Shown piece by piece: positions 19,060 to 26,868 of a stretch of DNA of 64,000 nt; within the stretch, counting starts at the first letter, position 1, and each line of letters begins with the position of its first letter. The stretch is from the NCBI RefSeq assembly GCF_003984625.1, contig NZ_RWKH01000006.1, positions 124,001-188,000 on the forward strand, in the 5' to 3' direction. A model generated the notes under the pieces. The model made no database searches. It worked only from the letters and a program-made list of their open reading frames with translations, and was not told where the DNA came from. Made by a program: the position numbers and the translations under genes. This DNA comes from Variovorax sp. DXTD-1. GTDB taxonomy: Bacteria; Pseudomonadota; Gammaproteobacteria; Burkholderiales; Burkholderiaceae_C.

Positions 19060-19512
19060 ATGAATGCACGCGACAACACATCCACCCTGGTCATCCGCGG
19101 CCGCAAGGTGGTCGGCGGCGTGGCCGAAGGCGAGGCACTCGTCACGCGCGACCGCATCTCGGGCTGGGGCGGCATCGATCCGCGCACCGGCACCGTCATC
19201 GAGACGCGGCACGAACTGCGTGGCCAGAGCTTTGCGGGCAAGGTGCTGGTGTTTCCGGGCGCAAAGGGCTCGTCGGGCTGGTCGGCCATGTTCCACATGA
19301 CGCGGCTCATGAACTCGGCGCCCGCGGCCTTCCTGTTCAATGAGATGACGACCAAGATGGCGCTCGGCGCGGTGGTCACGCACTCGCCCTCGATGACCGA
19401 TTTCGAGCGCGACCCGCTCGGGTGCATCGAGACCGGCGACTGGGTGCGCGTGGACGCCGACCGCGGCGTGATCGAGATCACCAAGAAGAACAAACCCGGA
19501 GACCGCCCATGA
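19060..19512 (+). CDS. Aconitase X, small (swivel) subunit
   Basis: A 150-aa protein starting at the ATG after GGGGGAAGGAGCAAAACC. The fold-defining parts of the AcnX small subunit (former DUF126) are visible: VIRGRKVVGGVAEGEALVTRDRISGWGGIDPRTGTVIE, then GKVLVFPGAKGSSGWSAMFHMTRLMNSAPAAFLFNE, ending in DWVRVDADRGVIEI. The swivel domain closes the active site of the large subunit. Its stop overlaps the start of the dehydratase gene (ATGA), so the two are coupled. Confidence 0.9.
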   Translation: MNARDNTSTLVIRGRKVVGGVAEGEALVTRDRISGWGGIDPRTGTVIETRHELRGQSFAGKVLVFPGAKGSSGWSAMFHMTRLMNSAPAAFLFNEMTTKMALGAVVTHSPSMTDFERDPLGCIETGDWVRVDADRGVIEITKKNKPGDRP

Positions 19513-21212
19513 CCACCCGCCCCCTGCGCAGCAACTTTCCGCGCGGCTCGTACCTCTGGTCGGTGCGCAATGCGCACTGGCGCGCGCTCGGCATCCCCGA
19601 AGAAGACTGCGAGAAGCCGAAGATCGCCATCGTCAACAGTTCGTCGGAACTGGCCGCGTGCTTCAGCCACCTCGATAAGGTAGCAGCAGAAATCAAGACC
19701 GCGATCCGCGCCGCGGGCGGCGTGCCGTTCGAGATCCGCACCGCGGCGCCCAGCGACTTCATCACCGGCGCGGGCGCACGCGGCGCCTACATGCTCGGTG
19801 CGCGAGACCTCGTCACCAACGACATCGAAGTGGCCGTGGAGGGCGCGCAGCTCGACGGCATGGTGTGCCTCACCTCGTGCGACAAGACCGTGCCGGGCCA
19901 GCTCATGGCAGCCGCCCGGCTCAACATTCCGACCCTGCTCGTGCCCTGCGGCTACCAGCCCAGCGGCGAGTACCAGGGCCGGCACATGGACATCGAGGAA
20001 GTGTTCATCGGTGCGATGCATGCCGTCACCGGCCACCTGCCGGTCGAAGAACTCGTGGGCATGAGCCGCGAAGCGATCCGCGGGCCGGGTGTGTGCTCGG
20101 GCCTGGGCACCGCCAACTCGATGCACATCGTCTGCGAAGCCCTTGGCCTGGCCTTGCCGGGCAGCGCACCCGTGGCCGCGCTGAGCCCGAAGATGATGGC
20201 CGACGTGCGCGCGGCCGGCACGCGCATCGTGCAAATGGTGTGGGACGACCTGAAGCCGCGCGACATCCTCACGCCAGGCGCCTTTGCCAACGCGGTGCGC
20301 GCGGTGCTGGCCATCGGCGGCTCGCTCAACACGGCCAAGCACCTTCAGGCGGTGTCGACCGAAGGGGAATGCGGCGTCGATGTGTATGGCCTGTTCGAAA
20401 GCCTGGGCCCGACGACGCCGGTGCTGGCCGGCGTGCGGCCGATCGGCGAACACAGCATCGAGGCCTTCGAGGCGGCGGGCGGTTGCCGTGCACTGATGAA
20501 GCAGCTTGCACCGTTGCTCGACACGAGTGCGCCCACCGTCACGGGCGGCACCGTGGCCGACAACCTGCAGAGCGTCGAAGTCGCCGACCCGGAGGTGATC
20601 CGCCCGATGGATCGGCCGGTGGCGCCGCTGCCCGCCATCGTGCTGCTGCGCGGCAATCTCGCGCCCGAATCGGGCCTCATCAAGACCGGCATCGCGCCAC
20701 GCGAGGTGCGCAGCTTCACCGGTCCGGCGGTGTGCTTCTGGACCTCGGATGCCGCCATTGCCGCAATGAAAAAAGGCGAGATCGTGCCGGGCCAGGTGGT
20801 CGTGATGCGCGGCGCCGGTGCCTGCGGCGGACCGGCGATGGGCGGCGGCGCCTCGCGCGTGGTGTTCGCCATCGACGGCGCGGGCCTCGGCGACCAGGTC
20901 GCGATCCTGACCGACGGGCACCTTTCGGGCCTGGTCTGCAAGGGGCTCGTGGTGGCGGAAGTGTCGCCCGAAGCCGCGCTCGGCGGGCCGCTGGGGCTGG
21001 TGCGCGATGGCGACGTGATCACCATCGACCTGGACGCGCGCCGCCTCGACATTGCATTGACCGATGCGGAACTGCAGGCGCGCCGCGCCGATTGGCAGGC
21101 GCCGCCCCCCGCCTTCGATACCGGCTGGCTGCAGCAGTACCGGCGCAACGTGAGCCCGCTGTCCAAAGGCGCCGTGCTCGTGCGTACCGAACGACCCGAG
21201 CCTTCGGGCTAG
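19509..21212 (+). CDS. IlvD/Edd-family dehydratase
   Basis: A 567-aa protein of the dihydroxy-acid/6-phosphogluconate/sugar-acid dehydratase family. Signature segments are GMVCLTSCDKTVPGQLMAAARLNIP (Fe-S Cys and catalytic region, about residues 116-140), GPGVCSGLGTANSMHIVCEALGLALPGSAP (second Cys region) and VVMRGAGACGGPAMGGG, and GLGDQVAILTDGHLSGLVCKG. Family members dehydrate 2,3-dihydroxy acids or aldonic acids to 2-keto acids. It is coupled to the aconitase-X small subunit. Two dehydratases in one operon suggest degradation of a polyhydroxy or hydroxylated acid. The sequence is not close enough in my reading to name the substrate. Confidence 0.88.
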   Translation: MTTRPLRSNFPRGSYLWSVRNAHWRALGIPEEDCEKPKIAIVNSSSELAACFSHLDKVAAEIKTAIRAAGGVPFEIRTAAPSDFITGAGARGAYMLGARDLVTNDIEVAVEGAQLDGMVCLTSCDKTVPGQLMAAARLNIPTLLVPCGYQPSGEYQGRHMDIEEVFIGAMHAVTGHLPVEELVGMSREAIRGPGVCSGLGTANSMHIVCEALGLALPGSAPVAALSPKMMADVRAAGTRIVQMVWDDLKPRDILTPGAFANAVRAVLAIGGSLNTAKHLQAVSTEGECGVDVYGLFESLGPTTPVLAGVRPIGEHSIEAFEAAGGCRALMKQLAPLLDTSAPTVTGGTVADNLQSVEVADPEVIRPMDRPVAPLPAIVLLRGNLAPESGLIKTGIAPREVRSFTGPAVCFWTSDAAIAAMKKGEIVPGQVVVMRGAGACGGPAMGGGASRVVFAIDGAGLGDQVAILTDGHLSGLVCKGLVVAEVSPEAALGGPLGLVRDGDVITIDLDARRLDIALTDAELQARRADWQAPPPAFDTGWLQQYRRNVSPLSKGAVLVRTERPEPSG

Positions 21213-21332
21213 CAAGACCTTTTCACCCCGGCCTTCGCCGACCGGTGCGCGTCCCCGTGCGCACCCGGTGGCGCAGCCCTGCGCGCGTTCCCAGTTTTTC
21301 AACCAAGAGAAGAAGCAGGAGACAAGAAAACC

Positions 21333-22466
21333 ATGAAGAAAATTTTGATGGGGCCGGCGCTGGCGTTAGGGCTTGCGAGCAGCGGCGCGGCACATGCGCA
21401 ATCCAGCGTCACCGTGTTCGGCGTGATGGACCTCGGCATCCAGTACACCAACGGCGATGGCGGCGGTTCGGTAAAAGCGCTGTCCAACGGCGGGCTTTCG
21501 ACCAGCCGGCTCGGATTCCGCGGCACCGAAGACCTGGGCGGCGGCTTGCGCGCGGGCTTCTGGCTCGAAGGAAGCCTGAACCCCGACACCGGCACCGGCC
21601 GCGCGAGCAACAGCAACAACCAGGCGAGCGGCGCGGGCGTGGCGGGGCCGATCACCTTCGACCGCATGTCCTTCGTGAGCCTGTCGCACGACAAGGTCGG
21701 TGAATTGCGCCTGGGCCGCGACTTCATTCCCACGCACTACAACAGCATCTACTTCGATCCCTTCAACGCCAACGGCGTGGCGCGCGCGGGCAACCTCACG
21801 TTCGCGGGCGCGGGCACCGGGCCGTTGCCCACCGGCATCACGGGCAGCAACACGGTGAGCTATTGGCTGCCGTCCAAACTCGGCGGCTTCTACGGCATGG
21901 CGATGATCGGCACGGGGGAGAACAACTCCACCGCACCGAATCGCGACGACGGCAACTTTGCCGGCGCGCGATTCGGTTTCGCCTCGGGCGCATTCGACAT
22001 TGCCGCCGCCGTTACGCGCACGCATTTCGACGCCACCGCCACCATCGGCAACTACACGCACGCCAACATCGGCGGCTCGTGGGACGCGGGGTTTGCGAAG
22101 TTCTTCGCGCTCTACAACAAGGTAACGGTGAAGCTCGCCGCCGGCACGGTGCGCAAGAACACCGCCGAGATCGGCGCGCACATTCCGGCCTTCGAGGTCG
22201 GCCGCATCCGCGTGAGCTACGCCTACCTGGACGATCGCAGCGACGAGAGCCTGCGCAACGCCAACGGCATGCCGCGCAATCGCGACGATGCGCGCCAGTT
22301 CGGCATCGGGTATGTGCACAACCTCTCGAAGCGCACCGCGCTCTACGGCACCTACGCGCGGTTGATGAACAGCGGCCAGGCGCGCTATGTTGTCAGCGGC
22401 GGTGTGGCGCCGGCCGGCGGCCGCCGCTCGTCGGGCTGGGAGCTCGGCGTGCGGCATCTCTTCTGA
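21333..22466 (+). CDS. Gram-negative porin, Comamonadaceae/Burkholderiales type
   Basis: A 377-aa protein with signal peptide MKKILMGPALALGLASSGAAHAQ. The mature protein begins SSVTVFGVMDLGIQYTNG, the standard first strand of the porin_4 family. It continues with GFRGTEDLGGGLRAGFWLEG and FVSLSHDKVGELRLGRDFIPTHYNS, and ends GWELGVRHLF with a terminal Phe. It should form a trimeric 16-strand diffusion channel. Its place between the dehydratase and a Bug receptor suggests it helps uptake of the island's substrate. A GC-rich hairpin near 21240-21275 (ACCGG-TGCGCG / CGTGCGCACCCGGT) lies just before it. Confidence 0.92.
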   Translation: MKKILMGPALALGLASSGAAHAQSSVTVFGVMDLGIQYTNGDGGGSVKALSNGGLSTSRLGFRGTEDLGGGLRAGFWLEGSLNPDTGTGRASNSNNQASGAGVAGPITFDRMSFVSLSHDKVGELRLGRDFIPTHYNSIYFDPFNANGVARAGNLTFAGAGTGPLPTGITGSNTVSYWLPSKLGGFYGMAMIGTGENNSTAPNRDDGNFAGARFGFASGAFDIAAAVTRTHFDATATIGNYTHANIGGSWDAGFAKFFALYNKVTVKLAAGTVRKNTAEIGAHIPAFEVGRIRVSYAYLDDRSDESLRNANGMPRNRDDARQFGIGYVHNLSKRTALYGTYARLMNSGQARYVVSGGVAPAGGRRSSGWELGVRHLF

Positions 22467-22480
22467 AAAAGGAGCAAAAA

Positions 22481-23452
22481 ATGCGACGCAGAAACCTGAC
22501 CCTGGCGGCCCTTGCCGGCAGCACGCTGGCCATGCTGCCCGGCGCGGCAGCCTGGAGTGCGGAGACCTATCCGGACAAGCCGCTGCGCCTGATCGTCGGC
22601 TTTGCACCCGGAGGCGGCGCCGACGCGCTCACGCGCATCATCGCGGAGGGGCTGTCGAAGCAGCTCGGCCAGCAGGTGATCGTGGAAAACCGGCCCGGCG
22701 CCGACGGCGTTCTGGCGGCGCAGGCCACGTCATCGGCCAAGCCCGACGGCTACACGCTGCTGATGGGCACCAACACCGCGATGGTGGCTGCGCCCACGCT
22801 GCGGCCGACGCCGCCTTACGACCCGTTCAAGGCCTTCACGCCGATCAGCTCGGCCGGCCAGTTCTCGATGTTCCTGGTGGTGCCGGCCAGCCTGCCGGCG
22901 AAGAGCGTGAACGAGTTGCTGGCCTTGGTCGCGGCCAAACCCGGCGCCTACAACTCGGCATCGAGCAACAGCGCTTCGGAACTCGCCATGCTGCAGCTGC
23001 TGGGCGAACGCAAGGTGGTGAACGCGCGCTACAAGGGCGACATGCAAGCCATGACCGACCTGCTGGGCGGCCAGATCCACATGATGTTCACCACCGGCAC
23101 GCTGGCCCCGGGCTTCGTGAAAGAGGGGCGCATTCGCGCGCTGGTCACGCTGCTGCCGCAGCGCAGCGCCTTGCTGCCCGACGTGCCCACAGGCAGCGAA
23201 CTGGGATTGGGCAAGCTCACCATCACGCCCTGGGCCGGCTTCTTCGGCCCGCCGGGGCTGCCGCCGGCCATTACCGCCAAGCTGTCGCAGGAACTGCAGA
23301 ACACGCTGAAGCGGCCGGACGTGCATGCACAACTGGTGCAGCAGGGCTTCGAGGGCTACGGCATGAGCCCCGCAAAGTTCACCGAGTTCTTCCGCGCGCA
23401 ATACGACGCCTTCGGCGCCACCGTGCGGCAGCACAACGTCAAGTTCGAATAG
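22481..23452 (+). CDS. Bug-family (tripartite tricarboxylate) substrate-binding protein, copy 3
   Basis: A 323-aa protein starting at the ATG preceded by AAAAAGGAGC, 14 bp after the porin stop. Signal peptide MRRRNLTLAALAGSTLAMLPGAAAWSAE. Bug motifs: PLRLIVGFAPGGGADALTRIIAEGL, VIVENRPGADGVLAAQATSSAKPDGYTLLMG, YDPFKAFTPISSAG and LLPDVPTGSELG. It differs clearly from the tandem pair at 12960-14971, so the island has receptors of two lineages. It is operonic with the porin and probably handles the same substrate. Confidence 0.92.
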   Translation: MRRRNLTLAALAGSTLAMLPGAAAWSAETYPDKPLRLIVGFAPGGGADALTRIIAEGLSKQLGQQVIVENRPGADGVLAAQATSSAKPDGYTLLMGTNTAMVAAPTLRPTPPYDPFKAFTPISSAGQFSMFLVVPASLPAKSVNELLALVAAKPGAYNSASSNSASELAMLQLLGERKVVNARYKGDMQAMTDLLGGQIHMMFTTGTLAPGFVKEGRIRALVTLLPQRSALLPDVPTGSELGLGKLTITPWAGFFGPPGLPPAITAKLSQELQNTLKRPDVHAQLVQQGFEGYGMSPAKFTEFFRAQYDAFGATVRQHNVKFE

Positions 23453-23465
23453 CCGCGGCTGCGGT

Positions 23466-24419
23466 TCAGAGGCCGACCGAGCGCGCGTTGCTGCGCCAGA
23501 ACGCCGCATCCGGAAACGAGCCCGCGCCGGCCGCGGCGTTGTCGGCCATGTGCTCGGCGCGGCTGGTGCCGGGAATGGTGCAGGTCACGGCGGGGTGGCT
23601 CAGCACGAACTTCAGCAGCACCTGCGCCCAGCTCGCGCAGCCGATCTCGGGTGCCCACGCGGGCAGTGGCTTGTCCCGCAGCCGGCGCAGGAGGCCGCCG
23701 CCGCCGAACGGCATGTTGACGATTACCGCCACGCCGCGTTCGGCCGCGAGCGGCAGCAGTCGCTGCTCGGCCTCGCGCGCATCGATCGAATAGTTGATCT
23801 GCAGGAAGTCGAGCTTCTCGGCGCGCAGCACAGCCTCGACCTCGTCGTAGGCCGAAGCGGTGTAGTGCGTGATGCCGATGTAGCGCACGCGGCCTTTCTC
23901 TTTCCAGCCGCGCAGCGTGGCGAGATGGGTTTTCCAATCCACCAGGTTGTGCACTTGCATCAGGTCCATGCGCTGGGTGCGCAGCCGCGCGAAAGACTGC
24001 TCCATCTGCGCAATGCCGGCATCGCGGCCCGATGTCCAGACCTTCGTCGCAAGAAAAGCCTTGTTCTCGCGCTGCTTCGATGAGGCCAGCAGTTCGCCGG
24101 TGGTTTCTTCGGAGCGCCCGTACATCGGCGAACTGTCGATCACCTTGCCACCCGCGGCAAAGAGGGCGTCGAGCACACCCGGCAGGCGCTTGTATTCCTC
24201 GGTACCGGGGCGCTGGTCGAAACCGATCCAGGTGCCGCAGCCGACAACCGGCAGGACCTCCTGCGTGGAAGGAATGGGGCGGGTGTTCATGGTCATCGCA
24301 GGCCTGCCTTGTTGCTGTGCGAAGGAGGGGAGCGCGGCGCCGGCGCAGAGTGCGGCGCCGAGCCTGAGCAGCCGGGCGCGCGTGATGGGGAGGTGTGGGG
24401 TGTTCGTGAGTGGCGTCAC
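23466..24419 (-). CDS. Aldo/keto reductase with an N-terminal export-like segment
   Basis: A 317-aa protein. The reductase domain starts at about residue 55 (LPVVGCGTWIGFDQ). It shows the AKR elements VIDSSPMYGRSEETTGELL (catalytic Tyr), FLATKVWTSG (Lys), MDLMQVHNL (His), RYIGITHY and LKFVLSHPAVTCTIPGTSRAEHM. Before it lies a hydrophobic stretch ARLLRLGAALCAGAALPSFAQQ that looks like a signal peptide. It has R-A-R rather than a strict twin arginine, which is odd for an NADPH-dependent enzyme. A start at the internal ATG (MTMNTRPIPSTQ) would give a cytosolic protein. It converges on the Bug gene, 13 bp apart. Confidence 0.85.
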   Translation of the reverse strand: MTPLTNTPHLPITRARLLRLGAALCAGAALPSFAQQQGRPAMTMNTRPIPSTQEVLPVVGCGTWIGFDQRPGTEEYKRLPGVLDALFAAGGKVIDSSPMYGRSEETTGELLASSKQRENKAFLATKVWTSGRDAGIAQMEQSFARLRTQRMDLMQVHNLVDWKTHLATLRGWKEKGRVRYIGITHYTASAYDEVEAVLRAEKLDFLQINYSIDAREAEQRLLPLAAERGVAVIVNMPFGGGGLLRRLRDKPLPAWAPEIGCASWAQVLLKFVLSHPAVTCTIPGTSRAEHMADNAAAGAGSFPDAAFWRSNARSVGL

Positions 24420-24533
24420 GAATCAAATTTTGCGCCAGGGCTTTTTTTCTCGGCGCTTGCTGGGGCTATCTTTGGGGGGCGTTGTACAGGGAGCGTTGCT
24501 TCAGGGCGGCGCACCCGCCGACGGGGTACCTTT

Positions 24534-24721
24534 CTCCGCGAATGTCCCCCGGCCTGCGGCCTCCTCCTTTATTTCGCTGCGCAAGGCACCCCGCCAGCGG
24601 GTGCGATGTAAGGAGCGGTCGTTGATCAGCGGAACACCAGCAGCGTGCCCAAGTGCACAGGGCATCGGGTACTCCCCGCAGCGAAATAAAGGAGGAGCCG
24701 AAGGCGGGGGACATTCGCGGA
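24534..24721. repeat. Long imperfect inverted repeat in a 376-bp non-coding gap
   Basis: Left arm 24534-24581 and right arm 24677-24721 are reverse complements over about 45 bp. The shared blocks are CTCCGCGAATGTCCCCC and TCCTCCTTTATTTCGCTGCG, with a few mismatches and a 2-bp indel in the middle. The loop is about 95 bp. GGGTAC flanks the outer side of both arms. The transcript could fold into one large hairpin. No frame in the element looks coding. The remainder of the gap 24420-24795 shows nothing I can support. It is probably a dispersed repeat or a non-autonomous element. Confidence 0.75.
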
Positions 24722-24795
24722 GGGGAGTACCCGGTGGCCTTTGCACTCGCCCTGAACAACAGCGCCTCGAATGAATTCACGTCCGGAGAAAGCCC

Positions 24796-25923
24796 TCAGC
24801 GCAGATAGCGCCCATCAGCCTTCAGCATCGAAAGCTCAGAGAAGGTCAGCCCACGGTGCTCCCCCGGCCGGTAAGACACGGCAATCCCGCCGATGTCCAA
24901 AGTCTTGAAAGACTCGAGGCCCTTGTGCAGTGAATCGGCCGTCGGGTTCGCGCCCGCCCGCTTCAGGCCCTCGACCATCACCTTGGCTGCCACATAGCCC
25001 TCGAGGCTGGCGTAGCTGAACTCCGTCGCGCCGATCTTCTTCATGGCTGCCTGGTACTCGGCAATCATCGGCATTGCCGTGTTCCACGGGTATGGCACGA
25101 CCTGCGAAATGACCACGCCGGCCGCGTCCTTCTTGATGTCCTGAAACAGCTTCTGGCCGTTCAGGAAAGAGAACGAATAGAAAGCCGTTTCGCCGCCCGC
25201 CGCGCGGTAGGCAGTGATGAACTTGGCCGCCACGTCGTTCGTGGCCGACAGCACCACGGCCTTGGGCTTGAGCTTGACCAGTTCCGCCGCGCGTTCGGCT
25301 GCGTCCGAGCCGTCGTTCTTGATCGGCACGCTGCCGACCATTTTTTCGCCGCGCTCGGCAATGAATTTTTGCGTGCTCTCCATCGCCGAGCGCGCGCCCG
25401 GGTTGTCGTTGTGCGCGAAGGCAATGCGCGAAAGGCCGATGGTGAACAGGTGGTTCACGATGCGGCTGTATTCCTCGTCGAAGCTGATGCGCACCGGAAA
25501 GCCGTATTCGGACGGTTTGACCACCGGCGCCGCACCTGTGTACGAGCCCACGACCGGAATCTTGAGCTCGTTGGCAGCCTTCAGGGCACCGACCGCCGAC
25601 GACGTGCCGATCGGCATCAGGATGCCCACGGCGCCGTCCTTCACGAAAGTCTTCACGTTCTCGGCGCCCTTGGCGGGGTCGTACGCATCGTCGAGCTGGC
25701 GCAGCTCGATGGGCCGGCCGTTGACGCCGCCGTTCGCATTCACCGCGGTGAACAAGGCGCGAATGCCGACCAACGGCTCGGTCGACAGCGTTGCCAGCGG
25801 GCCCGTCTGAACATAGGTCTGGCCGATCAGCAGCGGCTTGGTTTGCGCCTGCACCGCAGGCTGTACCGCAAGGAGGAGGGCAGCCAAGGCCGAAGCCAGC
25901 AAATGAATCTTTTTGTATTGCAT
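24796..25923 (-). CDS. ABC transporter substrate-binding protein, LivK/periplasmic-binding type I
   Basis: A 375-aa protein. I start it at the ATG at 25923 because this gives a clean signal peptide (MQYKKIHLLASALAALLLAVQPAVQAQ). The mature part has LIGQTYVQTGPLATLSTEPLVGIRALFTAVNANGGVNGRPIEL, VGILMPIGTSSAVGALKAANELKIPVVG and PKAVVLSATNDVAAKFITAYRAAGG, typical of the branched-chain amino-acid/amide-binding Peripla_BP_6 group. No permease or ATPase genes are adjacent, so it is an orphan receptor. It is divergent from imuA; the SOS box in the shared 120-bp region lies nearer imuA. Confidence 0.9.
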   Translation of the reverse strand: MQYKKIHLLASALAALLLAVQPAVQAQTKPLLIGQTYVQTGPLATLSTEPLVGIRALFTAVNANGGVNGRPIELRQLDDAYDPAKGAENVKTFVKDGAVGILMPIGTSSAVGALKAANELKIPVVGSYTGAAPVVKPSEYGFPVRISFDEEYSRIVNHLFTIGLSRIAFAHNDNPGARSAMESTQKFIAERGEKMVGSVPIKNDGSDAAERAAELVKLKPKAVVLSATNDVAAKFITAYRAAGGETAFYSFSFLNGQKLFQDIKKDAAGVVISQVVPYPWNTAMPMIAEYQAAMKKIGATEFSYASLEGYVAAKVMVEGLKRAGANPTADSLHKGLESFKTLDIGGIAVSYRPGEHRGLTFSELSMLKADGRYLR

Positions 25924-26013
25924 GGTCACAAATTGTTTGTTCGACCATCTTAAGAGGCATGGCGCTTTGGGTAAATCGCTATTTGTCCCGTGCTGGTTGC
26001 GGCTCATGGAATA

Positions 26014-26029
26014 CTGTATAAAAATACAG
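26014..26029. promoter_or_regulatory. LexA (SOS) box upstream of imuA
   Basis: CTGTATAAAAATACAG, a perfect CTGT-N8-ACAG palindrome within TACTGTATAAAAATACAGTTA. It ends 14 bp before the imuA ATG, so LexA bound here would block transcription of the mutagenesis cassette. Both half-sites and the A/T-rich spacer fit the standard LexA consensus of beta- and gammaproteobacteria. Confidence 0.92.
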
Positions 26030-26043
26030 TTAACGATTGCATC

Positions 26044-26868
26044 ATGGGCCTCCCTTTCCTCAACTCCTTTTCCGCCACCGCGGGCCGTGGCGTCTGGCAT
26101 GCCGACGAGCTCGGCCTGGCCGACGCGCAGGTCGTCGCCACCGGCCACGCCGCGCTCGACGCCGAGTTGCCCGGTGGCGGCTGGCCTGTAGGCGCCATGA
26201 CGGAGTTGCTGCAAACCGCGCCCGAGGCCCATGTCTGGCGGCTGCTGCTGCCCGCCTTGGCGCAGGCTGTAGAGGCGCGCGGCGGGCCGGTGGTGCTGAT
26301 CGGCGCGCCCTACGAACCCTGCGGGCCGTCGCTCGCGGCGCAAGGCTTGCCGGTGGAAGCGCTGATGTGGGTCCGAAGCGACGCGCCGGCCTCGCGGCTG
26401 TGGGCCTGCGAGCAGGCGCTGCGCTGCGCGGACGTGTCCGCCGTGCTCGCCTGGCTGCCGCAGGCCCGGGTGGGTGAACTGCGCCGGTTGCAACTGGCCG
26501 CCGCCCAGCATGACGTGCTGCTCTTCGTGTGCCGGCCCGAATCGGCCGTGCAGGGTGCTTCGCCGGCACGGCTGCGCCTTCAGGTGGAAAGCTGCGAGGC
26601 CGACAGCTCGCAGATCGAACTGCGCATTCTCAAGCGCCGCGGGCCGCCCTTGGCCGCGCCGGTGATGCTGCCCGCGCGCAACGAGCGCATGGCCGCATTG
26701 CTGGCGGCCGCCCGGTTGCGCCGCAAGCTGCGGCTGCAGCAGCAGGGCACGGTGCCGGCCGGCGAAGCGGCAACGGCAACGGCAACGGCAACGTCGGCCA
26801 CGGTGGTGCGCATCGACGCATGGAAGGGAGGCCCCAATGCACTGGATCGCATTGCGGTGGTCGCTTGA
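26044..26868 (+). CDS. imuA: ImuA, SOS mutagenesis RecA-like accessory protein
   Basis: A 274-aa protein, first gene of the SOS mutasome operon. The start ATG (MGLPFLNSFS) follows the LexA box; the longer in-frame start at 25990 would lie upstream of the box and is unlikely. The protein resembles the RecA/SulA-like ImuA of betaproteobacteria: VWHADELGLADAQVVATGHAALDAELPGGGWPVGAMTELLQ and PVVLIGAPYEPCGPSLAAQGLP. It has no canonical Walker A Lys/Thr, as is usual for ImuA. Near the C-terminus a four-copy GGCAAC hexamer (26769-26792) encodes a Thr-Ala run, probably a flexible linker. It overlaps imuB by 32 bp. Confidence 0.9.
   Translation: MGLPFLNSFSATAGRGVWHADELGLADAQVVATGHAALDAELPGGGWPVGAMTELLQTAPEAHVWRLLLPALAQAVEARGGPVVLIGAPYEPCGPSLAAQGLPVEALMWVRSDAPASRLWACEQALRCADVSAVLAWLPQARVGELRRLQLAAAQHDVLLFVCRPESAVQGASPARLRLQVESCEADSSQIELRILKRRGPPLAAPVMLPARNERMAALLAAARLRRKLRLQQQGTVPAGEAATATATATSATVVRIDAWKGGPNALDRIAVVA

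Noticed and set aside
17493-21302. A 1269-codon open frame on the minus strand across the AcnX and dehydratase genes
   Set aside because: It is the antisense shadow of plus-strand genes with clear family motifs; its translation is His/Arg/Ala-rich noise.
26769-26792. Four-copy GGCAAC hexamer as a phase-variable repeat
   Set aside because: The unit is six bases, so changes in copy number keep the frame; it encodes a Thr-Ala linker in ImuA and cannot switch expression.
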